Assembly (NCBI GenBank): GCA_948144175.1
Contig: CANXME010002054.1
Span: forward strand, 62,001 to 126,000
Length of the DNA stretch: 64,000 bases
Reading direction: 5' to 3'
Origin: Closterium sp. NIES-65
Lineage: Eukaryota; Streptophyta; Zygnematophyceae; Desmidiales; Closteriaceae
Part shown: positions 20,905-31,332 of the stretch, one piece after another
Numbering within the stretch: the first letter of the stretch is position 1
Layout of the letters: the number at the start of each line of letters is the position of its first letter
The notes under the pieces: model-generated
Databases searched by the model: none
What the model saw: only the letters and a program-made list of their open reading frames with translations
Told to the model about the DNA's origin: nothing
Translations under genes and position numbers: made by a program

Positions 20905-21830
20905 CGGCTCAGCAGCAACTGCGGCTCCGCGGCACAAGCGGCTCGGCTCCTCAGGTGGCTCGGGCGGCTCGGGCGGGTCGGGCGGCTCGGGCGGCTCGGC
21001 TACTCAGCGGCTCAGGCGGCTCGGGCGGCTCGGGCAGGTCGGGCGGCTCGGGCTGCTCGGGCGGCTCGGCTCCTCAGCGGCTCAGGCAGCTTGGGCGGCT
21101 CGGGCGGCTCGGGCGGCTCGGGCGGCTCGGGCGGTGTAGGGCGGTAGGGCCGCTGGTAGGGCGGCGGGGCCGCAAGGTAGATGGCGGGGCCGCAGTGGGA
21201 GGGGCGGCGGGGCCGGAGTGAAGGGCGGCGGGGCCGCCGTGAAGGGCGGCGGGGCCGCTGAGAAGGGCGGCGGGGCCGCAGTGAAGGGCGGCGGGGCGGC
21301 AGCGAGAGAGGCGGCGGGGCCGCACCGAAGGGCGGCGGGGCCGCTGAGACGGGCGGCGGGGTTGCAGCGAAGGGCGGCGGGTCCTCAGTGTGAGGCGGCG
21401 GGGCCGCAGGGAAGGGCGGCGGGGCTGCAATGTGAGGCGGCGGGGCCACAGGGAAGGGCGGCGGGGCCGCAGCGAAGGGCGGCGGGGCCGCTGAGACGGG
21501 CGGCGGGGCCGCAGCGAAGGGCGGCGGGGCCGCTGAGACGGGCGGCGGGGCCGCAGCGAAGGGCGGCGGGGCCGCTGAGGAGGGCGGCGGGGCCGCAGCG
21601 AGAGAGGCGGCGGGGCCGCAGCAAAGGGCCGCGGGGCCGCTGAGACGGGCGGCGGGGCCGCAGTGAAGGGCGGCGGGGCCGCAGTGAAGGGCTGCGGGGC
21701 CGCAGCGAAGGGCGGCGGAGCCGCAGCGAAGGGCGGCGGGGCCGCAGCGAAGGGCGGCGGGGCCGAATCGACGGGCTGCGGGGCCGCTAGGGCGTTGGGG
21801 CCGCTAGGGCGGCTCGACGAAGTGAGAGCC
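20905..21830 (-). repeat. GC-rich minisatellite leader of copia B
   Basis: Repeats of GGCTCGGGC type (20940-21140) and of a 21-bp GAAGGGCGGCGGGGCCGCAGC type (21180-21790) lie between Gag and the primer-binding site. Open frames in them (Gly/Ala/Arg-rich) are repeat artefacts. An A-tract follows at 21867-21877. Confidence 0.9.
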
Positions 21831-21916
21831 CGGAGCGCGACTCGGGCTGAGCGCGCTTCGGGCAGGAAAAAAAAAACTCGATGTGGTGGGCCCTAGGCAC
21901 AGTTCCCACGGGGGAA

Positions 21917-22001
21917 CCTGCTCGATACCATGAGGAAATTAGAACGAGAATGACTATGGAATGAAAGTGATACAAATATGCAACCCTAGAAATGTGTACC
22001 C
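21917..22001 (-). repeat. Partial 5' LTR and primer-binding site of copia B
   Basis: On the minus strand the LTR tail ends TTCTAATTTCCTCA and is followed directly by TGGTATCGAGCAGG, close to the initiator-Met tRNA complement TGGTATCAGAGC. The LTR is cut at 22001, the left breakpoint of the proposed inversion. Confidence 0.85.
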
Positions 22002-22446
22002 GTGTTATCTTCACCAAGGCGCTTGCGCCTTGTGACCATCGGCACTTCTGTACTCAGCTGGGCCTTGTGCCTACCTTGCCTCACTTTCTCACCTCTTGAC
22101 CTTGCTTGTACTGTTACATATATATATATATACATACCTGCTCTTGCTTGTCTAGCCTTTTTATATATACTTACTCCTGCATGTGAACTGGCCTTGTGGC
22201 CTTGAACTTGTGCTCGGAATGTGTGGTGACTTTGTGATCCACCCTGAGCTTGCTTTGCTTTGCTTTGCTTGACTGGTCTTGTGACCCCTTGTTCTCCCCC
22301 ACTTTGCCTATGGGGGTGTGTCAGAAAATTATAGCTCATGCATATTGTGTAGGCTATAGTGGGGTAGCCCATAAGGGGTACAACCCAATTAGGGTTAGTA
22401 CTTGTACCCAATTCATTCATAGTTCAATCATTCTCGTTTCTTCTCA
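22002..22446 (+). mobile_element. 3' end of a split copia element (partner of 31450-38197)
   Basis: The plus strand starts mid-gene with VIFTKALAPCDH and the end of RNase H to a stop at 22099, then the family 3' UTR with TATATATATA and GCTTTGCTTTGC. A polypurine end TATGGGGGTG precedes the 3' LTR at 22319-22446 (128 bp, TGTCAG...TTCTCA). This LTR differs at 1 of 128 positions from the 5' LTR of the minus-strand element at 38070-38197, so the two are ends of one element separated by an inversion. Adjacent AACTC (22447-22451) is, with one mismatch, the reverse complement of GAGTC at 38198-38202. Confidence 0.9.
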
Positions 22447-24160
22447 AACTCGGGCGACTGCCAGCGAGGTAGATCGACCCAGTTACCACTACTTCGCACG
22501 GTACAGCTACCCGTCGTCTAGGCAATTCGCGGGTTATACCGTCGCAGCCAATCATGTCCCAGTAAAATATCGTGCCCATCCAGTGTCGTTGCGAGCATTT
22601 CCTGTGCAAACCCGCAATTTCCCCCGCAGCGGACTTTGACTCTCTCTACCTTTTCCCGTATGGCCAGTGGCGTGCCGTCGACTAAGCGTGCGTCTATCTC
22701 CGGTAAGCAACGGCCAAGTGTCAGCTGCACTTTTCGTGCGGTTGCGGTATTAACTAAACTGTGGCTTGCTCCTCTGTCGATAAAAATCTTCACTGCTGCT
22801 CCCTGTATTTTCCCGTGGATCAGTACTGGGCAATCCGTCGCTGTACCCTCCTTATTCGTCCGAGTCCGATCGATAGCATGAATCGGTACTGTGACTCGGT
22901 GAGGGTCGGTGGGGTTGGGCGAGCAGGCAGTCTCGTTAGTAGTTGGCCAGATTCCTACTGACTGCTGGCGTTTCCCTGCTTTGGAGACTCCCTCCCCTGC
23001 TCTGCTCTGCGGCGCCTTAGCTCCTCTGGGCATTCGCTCTTGCGATGGTCCGGCCTGTTGCAAGCAAAGCAGCGCCCCTCAAACGGCGCGGCAGCCGCAT
23101 TCGTCGCAACAGCGTCTACAGTGGCGTGCTCGATCGGTCCCCGAGGACGATGTCCATAGTAGGACCCCGGTCTCGGACGGCGTAAAATGTCGATTTTCTC
23201 GGCGAGCGCGAGAATCTCATTGAAGTTTGAGAGCCCGCGTAGCATGATTTCGTGCAAGATGTCCGGCTTCAGCCCTCCGACGTAACGGTCCACCCGCTCC
23301 GCTTCGTGCGTGTAGCCGACTTGCTCGCATAATGCGAGAAAACCACTCGTATAGTCTTGAACCGATCCAAGCTGCCGCCAAGTGCGCAATCTCTGACGCG
23401 CCGAAATAGAAGCCGCGATCGGCTCGAAGCGCGCCCGAAGCCCTGCGCACCACGCATCCCACGTGCTGTATTGGGCGGTCTCGCAGAATGAACTCCTGGT
23501 GACAGCTGGGCCCGTGAGCCCTTCTTCTTGCGACGGTGGCTCGTAGGCGCGTGGCGACGTCACGATGACTCGCCACCAATCCATGGCGGGGCCCCTTAGC
23601 AGCGAAACGGCATACCAGATCTTCGCTGCGTCCGACTCGACGTAATTCGCGTCGAAGAAGACGTTCATCGTGAAGACCCACGATTAAACCGTCGGACCTC
23701 TACGCTGGCTCGGGTCGAAGCAGGGCGGGCCTTGCGGCTTGAGTGGCATTCGTGCCATAATGGTCTGTTCGCCACTTGTCGCCGCGAACTCCACGTGCCA
23801 ACGGGCTTCACGAGGCTCCCGCGGGCTTGGTGCGACCCTGTTTCCTCCCATGCCAGGCATCGGCTGGGCGGCGCCATCACTGGCTGCGCCTGAGCGCTGT
23901 CCCACGCTGTTGTTTTGTGTTGGTGTGCCGGACGAGATGACGATCGGCTCGTCTGATTGTGCAGATGCATTTGTCGGTGCTTGTGGTGGCGCTGGAGTGT
24001 TGATCGTTGATTGCTGACGCGCGGAGTCACGTTCCGCCGTGAGCGTCGCAATTTCGAGCGCCAAATGTTCAAGTTGGCGCACCAGACGGTCGAGCTGCTC
24101 CTGCGTTAATGTGGCGAGCGTGAATTCGGCCATGGCGGGGGTGTCGGGCGAGCTCAGCAA
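22447..24160 (-). pseudogene. Gypsy element G1: gag and protease part
   Basis: Read from 24160: Gag start MAEFTLATLTQEQLDRLVRQ (at 24133); an in-frame TAA at 23684; then the capsid-like region WVFTMNVFFDANYVESDAAK; a zinc knuckle CFACNRPDHRKSEC; a frameshift; then a retropepsin region with FIDRGASHSLV, where Arg replaces the Ser/Thr of the D-S/T-G active site; then HDILLGHDWLRRYNPRIA and a TAG. It ends at QSPE against the copia LTR; its reverse transcriptase continues at 38198 on the other strand. Ty3/gypsy superfamily, non-functional. Confidence 0.87.
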
Positions 24161-24575
24161 GAGCCTCGGTCATGGCCATGCGTGCTTACGAGAGAGCACT
24201 ACGAGCGGCGGTGCTGTGTCGCTGAGGGACGTCTACTCCCCCCAAAAATTGAGATAGTGGGGAAGCGAAGGTGTGGGTGCGGTCCGAGAGGAGATCGTAG
24301 GCTCTGAATACCAAGTGTTACGAGTGCAATTGAGTGAACGAACGAGAATTGCACTATCGAAGCAAGAGTACAATGAGCGAAGGCATGAGCGAAGAATATA
24401 TAGCGAAACTACAGTGGTAACGGTAATGGACTGTGGTTGTCGCGTGACGGGCCTGGGACTAAGGTTGGGAAAAAGTGTCGAAGCGGAGGCCCGGAGCACG
24501 GGTTACCCGCCGAGCGGTGAGGTCGGGGTGCGATGTGCGAAGGTGGCGGGCGGATTGTCGATGCGAGGGTTGCGA
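24161..24575 (-). repeat. Gypsy G1 leader, primer-binding site and probable 5' LTR
   Basis: On the minus strand a primer-binding site TGGTATTCAGAGCC lies at 24300-24313, preceded by DNA ending CTCGTAACACT, the likely LTR 3' end. The likely LTR occupies about 24316-24575 and meets the copia A 5' LTR at 24576; its own first bases cannot be fixed because TGTCA could belong to either element. No coding sequence. Confidence 0.6.
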
Positions 24576-24710
24576 TGTCAAATTATAATGTTGTCTAGGC
24601 TTTAGTGGGGTAGCCCATATGGGGTACACATTTCCAGGGTTGCAAATTTGTATCACTTTCATTCCTTAGTCTTTCATTCTCGTTCTAATTTCCTCATGGT
24701 ATCGAGCAGG
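24576..24710 (+). promoter_or_regulatory. 5' LTR and primer-binding site of copia A
   Basis: The LTR runs TGTCAAATTATAATG...TTTCCTCA. The primer-binding site TGGTATCGAGCAGG follows directly and lacks one base relative to the initiator-Met complement. Confidence 0.85.
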
Positions 24711-24829
24711 TTCCCCCGTGGGAACTGTGCCTAGGGCCCACCACATCGAGTTTTTTTTTTTTTCCTGCCCGAAGCGCGTTCAGCCTGAGTCGCACTCCGG
24801 GCTCTCACTTCGTCGAGCCGCCCTAGCGG

Positions 24830-25690
24830 CCCCAACGCCCTAGCGGCCCCGCAGCCCGTCGATTCGGCCCCGCCGCCCTTCGCTGCGGCCTCGCCGCCCT
24901 TCGCTGCGGCTCCGCCGCCCTTCGCTGCGGCCCCGCAGCCCTTCACTGCGGCCCCGCCGCCCTTCACTGCGGCCCCGCCGCCCGTCTCAGCGGCCCCGCC
25001 GCCCTTTGCTACGGCCCCGCCGCCTCTCTCGCTGCGGCCCCGCCGCCCTTCTCAGCGGCCCCGCCGCCCTTCGCTGCGGCCCCGCCGCCCGTCTCAGCAG
25101 CCCCGCCGCCCTTCGCTGCGGCCCCGCCGCCCTTCGCTGCGGCCCCGCCGCCTAACATTGCAGCCCCGCCGCCCTTCCCTGCGGCCTCGCCGCCTCACAC
25201 TGAGGCCCCGCCGCCCTTCGCTGCGGCCCCGCCGCGCGTCTCAGCGGCCCCGCCGCCCTTCGCTGCGGCCCCGCCGCCTCTCTCGCTGCGGCCCCGCCGC
25301 CCTTCTCAGCGGCCCCGCCGCCCTTCTCTGCAGCCCCGCCGCCTCTCTCACTGCGGCCCCGCCGTCCTTCTCAGCAGCCCCGCCGCCCTTCACGGCGGCC
25401 CCGCCGCCCTTCACTCCGGCCCCGCCGCCCCTCCCACTGCGGCCCCGCCACCTACCTTGCGGCCCCGCCGCCCTACCAGCGGCCCTACCGCTCTACACCG
25501 CCCGCGCCGCCCGAGCTGCCCGAGCCGCCCGAGCCGCCCAAGCCGCCTGAGCCGCTGAGGAGCCGAGCCGCCCGAGCAGCCCGAGCCGCCCGACCTGCCC
25601 GAGCCGCCTGAGCCGCTGAGTAGCCGAGCCGCCCGAGCCGCCCGACCCGTCCGAGCCGCCCGAGCCACCTGAGGAGCCGAGCCGCTTGTG
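24830..25690 (+). repeat. GC-rich minisatellite leader of copia A
   Basis: A 21-bp unit of CCCTTCGCTGCGGCCCCGCCG type runs at 24850-25440, then GAGCCGCCC repeats follow at 25500-25690. It is the mirror counterpart of 20905-21830 in B. No gene is believed here. Confidence 0.92.
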
Positions 25691-25845
25691 CCGCGGAGCC
25701 GCAGTTGCTGCTGAGCCGTCCGAGCAGCCGTGTTGCCGTGTTGCTGTGCTACTGAGCTGCCCGAACCGCCCTGTCTGGTGAGAGCAGCGCTTCTGTCACT
25801 GCACTGCCCCTGTCCTACAGTTGGTACTGCTAGTCTACTGTTGTC

Positions 25846-26330
25846 ATGGCTACCCCTAGTGTCCTCGCGTTTGACGCTGAGGGTCGAGCCATTGACTTTG
25901 AGGTCTGGGTCGACGACCTGCAGCTGTTCTTACAGTGCGATAGGGCAGACGGTCTCTCTCTCTCTTTGACCTCACCTCTGGCGCCTCTCCTGCCCCTGCT
26001 GCTGATGCCGACCCCACTGTTCGCCCCCAGTGGGCCACGCGCGATGCTGCTGCACGTCTTGCTGTGCGTCACCACCTGCCTTCCATTGAGCGCGCGCACT
26101 TTAGTCAGTACAAGAGTGCTCAGACCTTGTACGACGCTGTAGTTGCGCGCTACTCTTCCCCTGTCACTACTGCACTGAGCCGCCTCATGCTACCGTACCT
26201 CTTCCCTGACCTTGCTGCCTTTCCCACAGTCGCTGACCTCATTACGCACCTTCGCAGAAGTGACACTCGCTACCGCGCCGCGCTTCCTGCTGAGTTCTGC
26301 GCCAAGAACCCCCCCCCCCATGTACATCAC
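25846..26330 (+). pseudogene. Gag N-terminal region of copia A (two frameshifts)
   Basis: MATPSVLAFDAEGRAIDFEV at 25846 opens Gag. The frame is lost at CTCTCTCTCTCTTTGACC (4 bp longer than in intact relatives, near 25965), resumes as HLPSIERAHFSQYKSAQTLY at about 26079, and is lost again at an 11-C run (26309-26319), where element F has 10. Confidence 0.9.
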
Positions 26331-29300
26331 TCTCTATTATATAGTCACCCGCCTCCCTGACTCCCTTCGTGTAGTCAGGGACCACTTCCTCTCAGTCTGT
26401 CCCACCACTCTCACTGTTGACCTCTTAGAGAAGGCCCTCCTAGCAGCGGAGAAGAGCATAGTCGCTGTAGGAGCCTCTCGTGGTGACCCTCGCACCCCCA
26501 TCTTTGAGGGGTGTTCTCCTTCCCCCCTTTGGCCCTCTGTCGCCTCTGCCGCTGCGGCCGACCTCGTTGGTCTTGAGTCGGTCGGTGCGGCGTCTGCCCC
26601 TAGCGGGAGACGCCGCTCTGGCAAGGGCAAGGGGGGCAAGGGCGCGGGTGGAGCTAGCGGGGGCGGTGGAGGTGGCGGTGGAGGCGGCGGAGGGAGTGGG
26701 GGTGGCGGTGGGAGTGGTGGTGGGGGTGGAGGTGTCGGTGGCAGCAGTGGAGGCGGAGGCGGCGGAGGCGGCGGCGGTGCTAGCGGAGGCGGCGGTGGTG
26801 GCGGAGGTGGAGGAGGCGGTGGTGGAGGAGGTGGCGGTGGTCGGGGTGGCGCTTCGCAGCGGAGCAGCCCTGGTGGTGGTCAGCGCCAGCAGCAGCAGCG
26901 TTCTCGGGACATTCCCCCCCCTCAGCAGCTCCGTGAGTGGTACGCGCAGCGTCAGCGTAGTGGGGGTTTTGGTCCGTGCACCTACGTCCTTCGCTCCGGC
27001 GACCGCGCGGGTGAGCAGTGTGGGGGTGCCCACCCCACCCAGCGCTGCTTTGGCCGCCTGACGGATGCTTGGCGTCAGCAGTTCCCGGAGGCCAGTGAGA
27101 TCCCCCGCTGGGGAGAGCTTTCTAGGGCAGGTGTAGCTATCTATGATCTTGACTTTGATGCTATCCTTGCTGCCATGTATGCTGTGACTATTAGTGATGA
27201 GGGTGACTGTTACCGGTGTTTCCCGCCCGACCCGGGCATTGGTACTACTGCTCTAGGTGCTGGTGAGGCTGCTGCTCTAGGTGCCAGCGCATCTGCGCCC
27301 TCAGGTGCTGGTGAGTCTGCGTTCTCAGGTACCACGTCGGCTTCGGCCTCCCTCACCTTCACACTTGACTCAGGGGCTTCTCGCTCCTTCTTTCGAGACC
27401 GCACCACACTCACGCCGCTTGGTCGGCCGGTTGCAGTCTCCCTGGCAGACCCCTCTGGGGGTCCTGTCCTCTCTCACTTCTCCACTGTCCTCCCGTGTCC
27501 GGCTGCCCCCTCTGGCACCTTGTCTGGTCTTTACCTCCCCTCGTTCTCTACGAACTTGGTGAGTGGTGCTGACCTGAAGGATACGGGGGTTCACCAATTT
27601 ACTCCTGCGAGTCAGCGGGTGACCCACTGCTCGGACGCTCGCACAGGCCGGCACCTGGCCACGTTTACGCGTCGGCCGGGGTCGAGCCTCTACACCCTGA
27701 CCACTGGGTCTCCTCCTGTCCCTGCGTCTAGCCAGGTAGCTGCGTCGGGTCAGGTGTTTGCTGCAGCGTCCAGGTCTGGTCCTGAGTCTGCCCCCTGCTC
27801 GTGTCGCCTCCTGTCTCACGAGACTCTCATGTGGCACCACCGTCTTGGTCACCCCTCCCTGCCTCGTCTCCGAGGCATGGCTTCTCGTGTCCTTGTCTCT
27901 GGTCTCCCCCGGTCCCTCCCTCCCCTTCCTCCAGGGCCGGGTCCTTCCTGTGTTCCCTGTGTCGAGGGGCGGCTCTGGGCTGCCCCTCACTCCTCTCAGT
28001 TTCCCCCGACAGAGGCCCCGCTGCAGACGCTTCACATGGACGTGTGGGGCCCGGCCCGCGTCCGTGGACAGGGTCACGAGCGCTACTTCCTGCTGGTGGT
28101 TGACGACTACTCGCGTTACACCTCAGTCTTCCCCTTGCGCAGCAAGGGTGATGTCACTGAGGTGTTGATCAACTGGATCCGCGCAGCTCGTCTCCAGCTC
28201 AGGAGGAGCTTCGGCTCGGACTTTCCTGTTCTGCGTCTGCACTCTGACCGAGGCGGAGAGTTCTCCTCTGGCCTTCTGCGAGCCTACGGCCGTGCGCGAG
28301 GCATCCGCCAGACCTTTACACTTCCGGACTCTCCACAGCAAAATGGGATTGCTAAGCGCCGCATTGGCATGGTCATGGACGTCGCTCGTACGTCCATGAT
28401 GCATGCGGCTGCCCCCCATTTTCTGTGGCCGTTTGCGGTTCGGTACGCGGCGCATCAGATCAACCTTCACCCCACGGTCTCCATGCCGGAGACCTCCCCA
28501 GCTCTGCTGTGGACGGGGAAGGTAGGCGATGCGTCTGCATTTCGTGTCTGGGGATCTCGGGCGTTGCGCGAGTGGTTTGCCCGGCGCTGGAGGCGTACTG
28601 CTGGAGCTGGTGCTTCTTCGGCTGCTGAGGGTGCTGGTGCCGCGGGTCTCAGAGGTGCTAGCCCTGGGAGTGCTGGAGCTGCTGGGCCTGCGAGTGCGAC
28701 TGGAGTCGGAGCTGCTGAGGGTGTTGGCGCTGAGGCTACTGCTGTCAGTCCTAGCAGCGGTCCTGCCGCGGGTGCTGCTGGTGCTGCTGGAGGTACTGGA
28801 ACAGGAGGTGCTGTTGGCGCTGGTGCTGCCACTTGGGGTGCTGGTGCTGTCCCTGCTGTGTCTGGAGTCGCCGCGCGGCCTCGGCCGTACTTTGTTCCAC
28901 TCCTTCAGCAGGTTCTTGGTCTTCCTCCTCCCTTAGAGTGTCCACCGCCTGTCCAGTCACAGTCACAGTTACCGCCGGCCTCCCCACTGCCTACTCCTTC
29001 TCCCTACACTGGTCCTACTGGAGGTCTTGCTGAGCGTCGTGAGCCTGCGTCTCGTCCTGCGTCGCCGGTTCGTGCTGCTCGCGCTAGTGGTCGCGGTTCG
29101 CGTCAGCGTCCTCCTCCTGTCCCTGGCACGCACCGGATGTCTCTGCGTCCGTCAACTGCTCCTCTGCATGCCCCTTTGCCTTCTCCTCCTGAGTCCTCTC
29201 TTCCTGCCCTTGCCGACCCGGAGTCGGACTCTCTTCGTGCTGCCAGTCCTACTGTCACGCGTCTCCTTCCTACTGTCGTCACTGACCCCTCTTTTGAGTC

Positions 29301-31122
29301 CACTGCTGCGTCTGCTCTTGTTGCTGAGCTCGTCGACTTTGCTGCTCGCTGTCGTCTAGACTACGCTGCTAGTCTCGTTGCTGAGTCTGCGTCTGTCTGT
29401 CCTCCGTCCGTCGGGGGTGAGTGTGCTCTTGGCACGGACGTCCTTGAGGACAGGCAGGAGGAGTTCCGGTGTCTGGCTGCTGCTTCACCTCATCTCGTGT
29501 CCGTACTGCTTACCCCTGAGGGAGACCCGGATGCACTTGACATCCCGACTCCGCGCTCTTACGCGGAGGCCGTAGAGGGTCCCTACTCCTCTCAGTGGCA
29601 GGCAGCTATGGATGCAGAGATGGCTTCCTGGAAGTCCACAGGCACCTACGTTGACGCGGTTCCCCCGCCTGGGGCGAACATCGTCAGTGGCATGTGGATC
29701 TTCAGGGTGAAGCGGCCGCCGGGCACTCCGCCTGTCTTAAAGGCGCGGTACGTGGCTCGTGGCTTCAGTCAGCGGCAGGGAGTTGACTACTTTCAGACCT
29801 TCTCTCCCACCCCGAAGATGACCACTCTTCGGGTGCTGCTACACATAGCCGCTCAGCGTGACTACGAGCTTCACTCCCTTGACTTCAGCACTGCTTTCCT
29901 GCAGGGTAGCCTGCACGAGGAGATCTGGCTGCGCCGTCCACCTGGCTTCACTGGGACTTTCCCTCCTGGCACCCAGTGGAGCCTCCGACGGCCAGTCTAC
30001 GGTCTCCGCCAAGCACCGCGCGAGTGGCACGACACACTGAGGACTACGCTTGCGGCTCTTGAGTTTGCTCCCTCTCCTGCTGACCCGTCGCTGTTTCTAC
30101 GCACCGACACCTCTTTGTCGCCGTTCTACATCCTCATGTACGTCGACGACTTGGTCTTTGCCACTGCTGACACTGCTGGACTCGCCCACGTGAAGTCCGA
30201 GCTGCAGAAGAGACACACGTGCACTGACCTGGGTGAACTGCGCAGCTACCTTGGCTTGCAGATCACCCGGGACAGAGCACGCCGCACCATTACCCTGACT
30301 CAGTCACACATGGTGCAGCAGGTCCTTCAGCGCTTCGGCTTTACGTACTCCTCGCCTCAGGCCACTCCTCTGCCTACTCGCCACTCGCTCTCAGCTCTGC
30401 CTTCGGATGAGTCCGTAGAGTCGAGTGGCCCGTACCCAGAGCTTGTTGGCTGCCTCATGTACCTGATGACCTGCACACGACCTGACCTTGCATACCCTCT
30501 TAGCATTCTTTCACGCTATGCTGCTCCTGGGAGACACGGACCAGAGCACATGGCTGCAGCGAAGAGGGTGTTGCGCTACTTGTGCAGTACGTCGGGCATG
30601 GGGCTAGTACTTGGAGGGCAGAGTCCAGTGGTCCTCACTGGGCACGCGGACGCTTCTTGGGCTGACGACCAGGCTACGCAGCGGTCGTCACAGGGTTACA
30701 CCTTCAGCCTTGGTTCCGGCTCTGTTTCGTGGCGGGCTACTCGCTCGTCTTCTGTTCTCGGCTCCAGTTGTGAGGCCGAGATCTACGCCGGGGCCATGGC
30801 TGCACAGGAGCTTCGCTGGCTCACCTATCTGCTGACTGACCTTGGAGAGCTGCCTTGTTTTCCTCCAGTCCTGTACGTAGACAACAAGGCCATGCTGGCC
30901 TTGTGTAGAGAGCAGAGACTGGAGCACAGAACAAAGCACATTGCTCTTCGCTACTTCCTTGCTCGTAAGCTACAGCAGCGTGGTCAGTTGCGGCTTGCGT
31001 ACGTGGCCTCTGAGGCCAACACTGCTGATGTTTTCACCAAGGCACTTGCGCCTTGTGATCATCAGCGCTTCTGTACTCAGCTTGGTCTTGTGCCTGTCTT
31101 GCCTCACTTGCTCACTTCTTGA
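26212..31122 (+). CDS. Copia polyprotein of A: distal Gag, protease, integrase, RT, RNase H
   Basis: Open for 1636 codons. The first ~35 residues are a run-in from another frame; true homology starts at MYITLYYIVTRLPDSLRVV. Order: distal Gag; a Gly-rich tract; the CX13CX3HX4C finger; retropepsin DSGASRSFF; integrase zinc domain (WHHRLGHPS...CVPC); catalytic Asp in MDVWGP and HSDRGGEF, but Lys for the catalytic Glu (NGIAKRRIG). At 28565 GSRA joins LREWFARRW, deleting the integrase tail and part of the linker without breaking the frame. Reverse transcriptase follows with YVDDLVFATADT, and RNase H with HADASW, SCEAEIYA and YVDNKAM. RT and RNase H look intact; the integrase should be inactive. 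Confidence 0.9.
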   Translation: MLPFPQSLTSLRTFAEVTLATAPRFLLSSAPRTPPPMYITLYYIVTRLPDSLRVVRDHFLSVCPTTLTVDLLEKALLAAEKSIVAVGASRGDPRTPIFEGCSPSPLWPSVASAAAADLVGLESVGAASAPSGRRRSGKGKGGKGAGGASGGGGGGGGGGGGSGGGGGSGGGGGGVGGSSGGGGGGGGGGASGGGGGGGGGGGGGGGGGGGRGGASQRSSPGGGQRQQQQRSRDIPPPQQLREWYAQRQRSGGFGPCTYVLRSGDRAGEQCGGAHPTQRCFGRLTDAWRQQFPEASEIPRWGELSRAGVAIYDLDFDAILAAMYAVTISDEGDCYRCFPPDPGIGTTALGAGEAAALGASASAPSGAGESAFSGTTSASASLTFTLDSGASRSFFRDRTTLTPLGRPVAVSLADPSGGPVLSHFSTVLPCPAAPSGTLSGLYLPSFSTNLVSGADLKDTGVHQFTPASQRVTHCSDARTGRHLATFTRRPGSSLYTLTTGSPPVPASSQVAASGQVFAAASRSGPESAPCSCRLLSHETLMWHHRLGHPSLPRLRGMASRVLVSGLPRSLPPLPPGPGPSCVPCVEGRLWAAPHSSQFPPTEAPLQTLHMDVWGPARVRGQGHERYFLLVVDDYSRYTSVFPLRSKGDVTEVLINWIRAARLQLRRSFGSDFPVLRLHSDRGGEFSSGLLRAYGRARGIRQTFTLPDSPQQNGIAKRRIGMVMDVARTSMMHAAAPHFLWPFAVRYAAHQINLHPTVSMPETSPALLWTGKVGDASAFRVWGSRALREWFARRWRRTAGAGASSAAEGAGAAGLRGASPGSAGAAGPASATGVGAAEGVGAEATAVSPSSGPAAGAAGAAGGTGTGGAVGAGAATWGAGAVPAVSGVAARPRPYFVPLLQQVLGLPPPLECPPPVQSQSQLPPASPLPTPSPYTGPTGGLAERREPASRPASPVRAARASGRGSRQRPPPVPGTHRMSLRPSTAPLHAPLPSPPESSLPALADPESDSLRAASPTVTRLLPTVVTDPSFESTAASALVAELVDFAARCRLDYAASLVAESASVCPPSVGGECALGTDVLEDRQEEFRCLAAASPHLVSVLLTPEGDPDALDIPTPRSYAEAVEGPYSSQWQAAMDAEMASWKSTGTYVDAVPPPGANIVSGMWIFRVKRPPGTPPVLKARYVARGFSQRQGVDYFQTFSPTPKMTTLRVLLHIAAQRDYELHSLDFSTAFLQGSLHEEIWLRRPPGFTGTFPPGTQWSLRRPVYGLRQAPREWHDTLRTTLAALEFAPSPADPSLFLRTDTSLSPFYILMYVDDLVFATADTAGLAHVKSELQKRHTCTDLGELRSYLGLQITRDRARRTITLTQSHMVQQVLQRFGFTYSSPQATPLPTRHSLSALPSDESVESSGPYPELVGCLMYLMTCTRPDLAYPLSILSRYAAPGRHGPEHMAAAKRVLRYLCSTSGMGLVLGGQSPVVLTGHADASWADDQATQRSSQGYTFSLGSGSVSWRATRSSSVLGSSCEAEIYAGAMAAQELRWLTYLLTDLGELPCFPPVLYVDNKAMLALCREQRLEHRTKHIALRYFLARKLQQRGQLRLAYVASEANTADVFTKALAPCDHQRFCTQLGLVPVLPHLLTS

Positions 31123-31332
31123 CCTTGCTTGTACTGTCACATATATATACACCTGCTCTTGTTTGCTTAGCCTCTTATACATATATATGTGCTCTTGCAT
31201 GTGAACTGGCCTTCTGGCCTTGAACTTGTGCTCGGAATGTGTGGTGACTTTGTGATCCACCCTGAGCTTTGCTTTGCTTTGCTTGACTAGTCTTGTGACC
31301 CCTTGTTCTCCCCCACTTTGCCTATGGGGGTG

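Larger units (their letters stand above)
15246..22001 (-). mobile_element. Copia LTR retrotransposon B, 3'-truncated
   Basis: Read on the minus strand: partial 5' LTR (21931-22001), primer-binding site at 21917-21930, GC-rich repeat leader, gag from 20777, protease, integrase, reverse transcriptase and the first part of RNase H, then an abrupt end at 15246 with no 3' LTR. The order Gag-PR-IN-RT-RH defines the Ty1/copia superfamily. The LTR fragment matches 71 of 71 bases of the 3' LTR of element A (31333-31449) and not A's own 5' LTR. B and A differ at only about 8 of 813 residues over the gag-integrase part and share the same gag frameshifts and an integrase active-site change. Confidence 0.93.

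Noticed and set aside
22448-22640. Host gene from the stretch next to the copia LTR
   Set aside because: Minus-strand reading continues the gypsy protease region with a stop; no independent gene.
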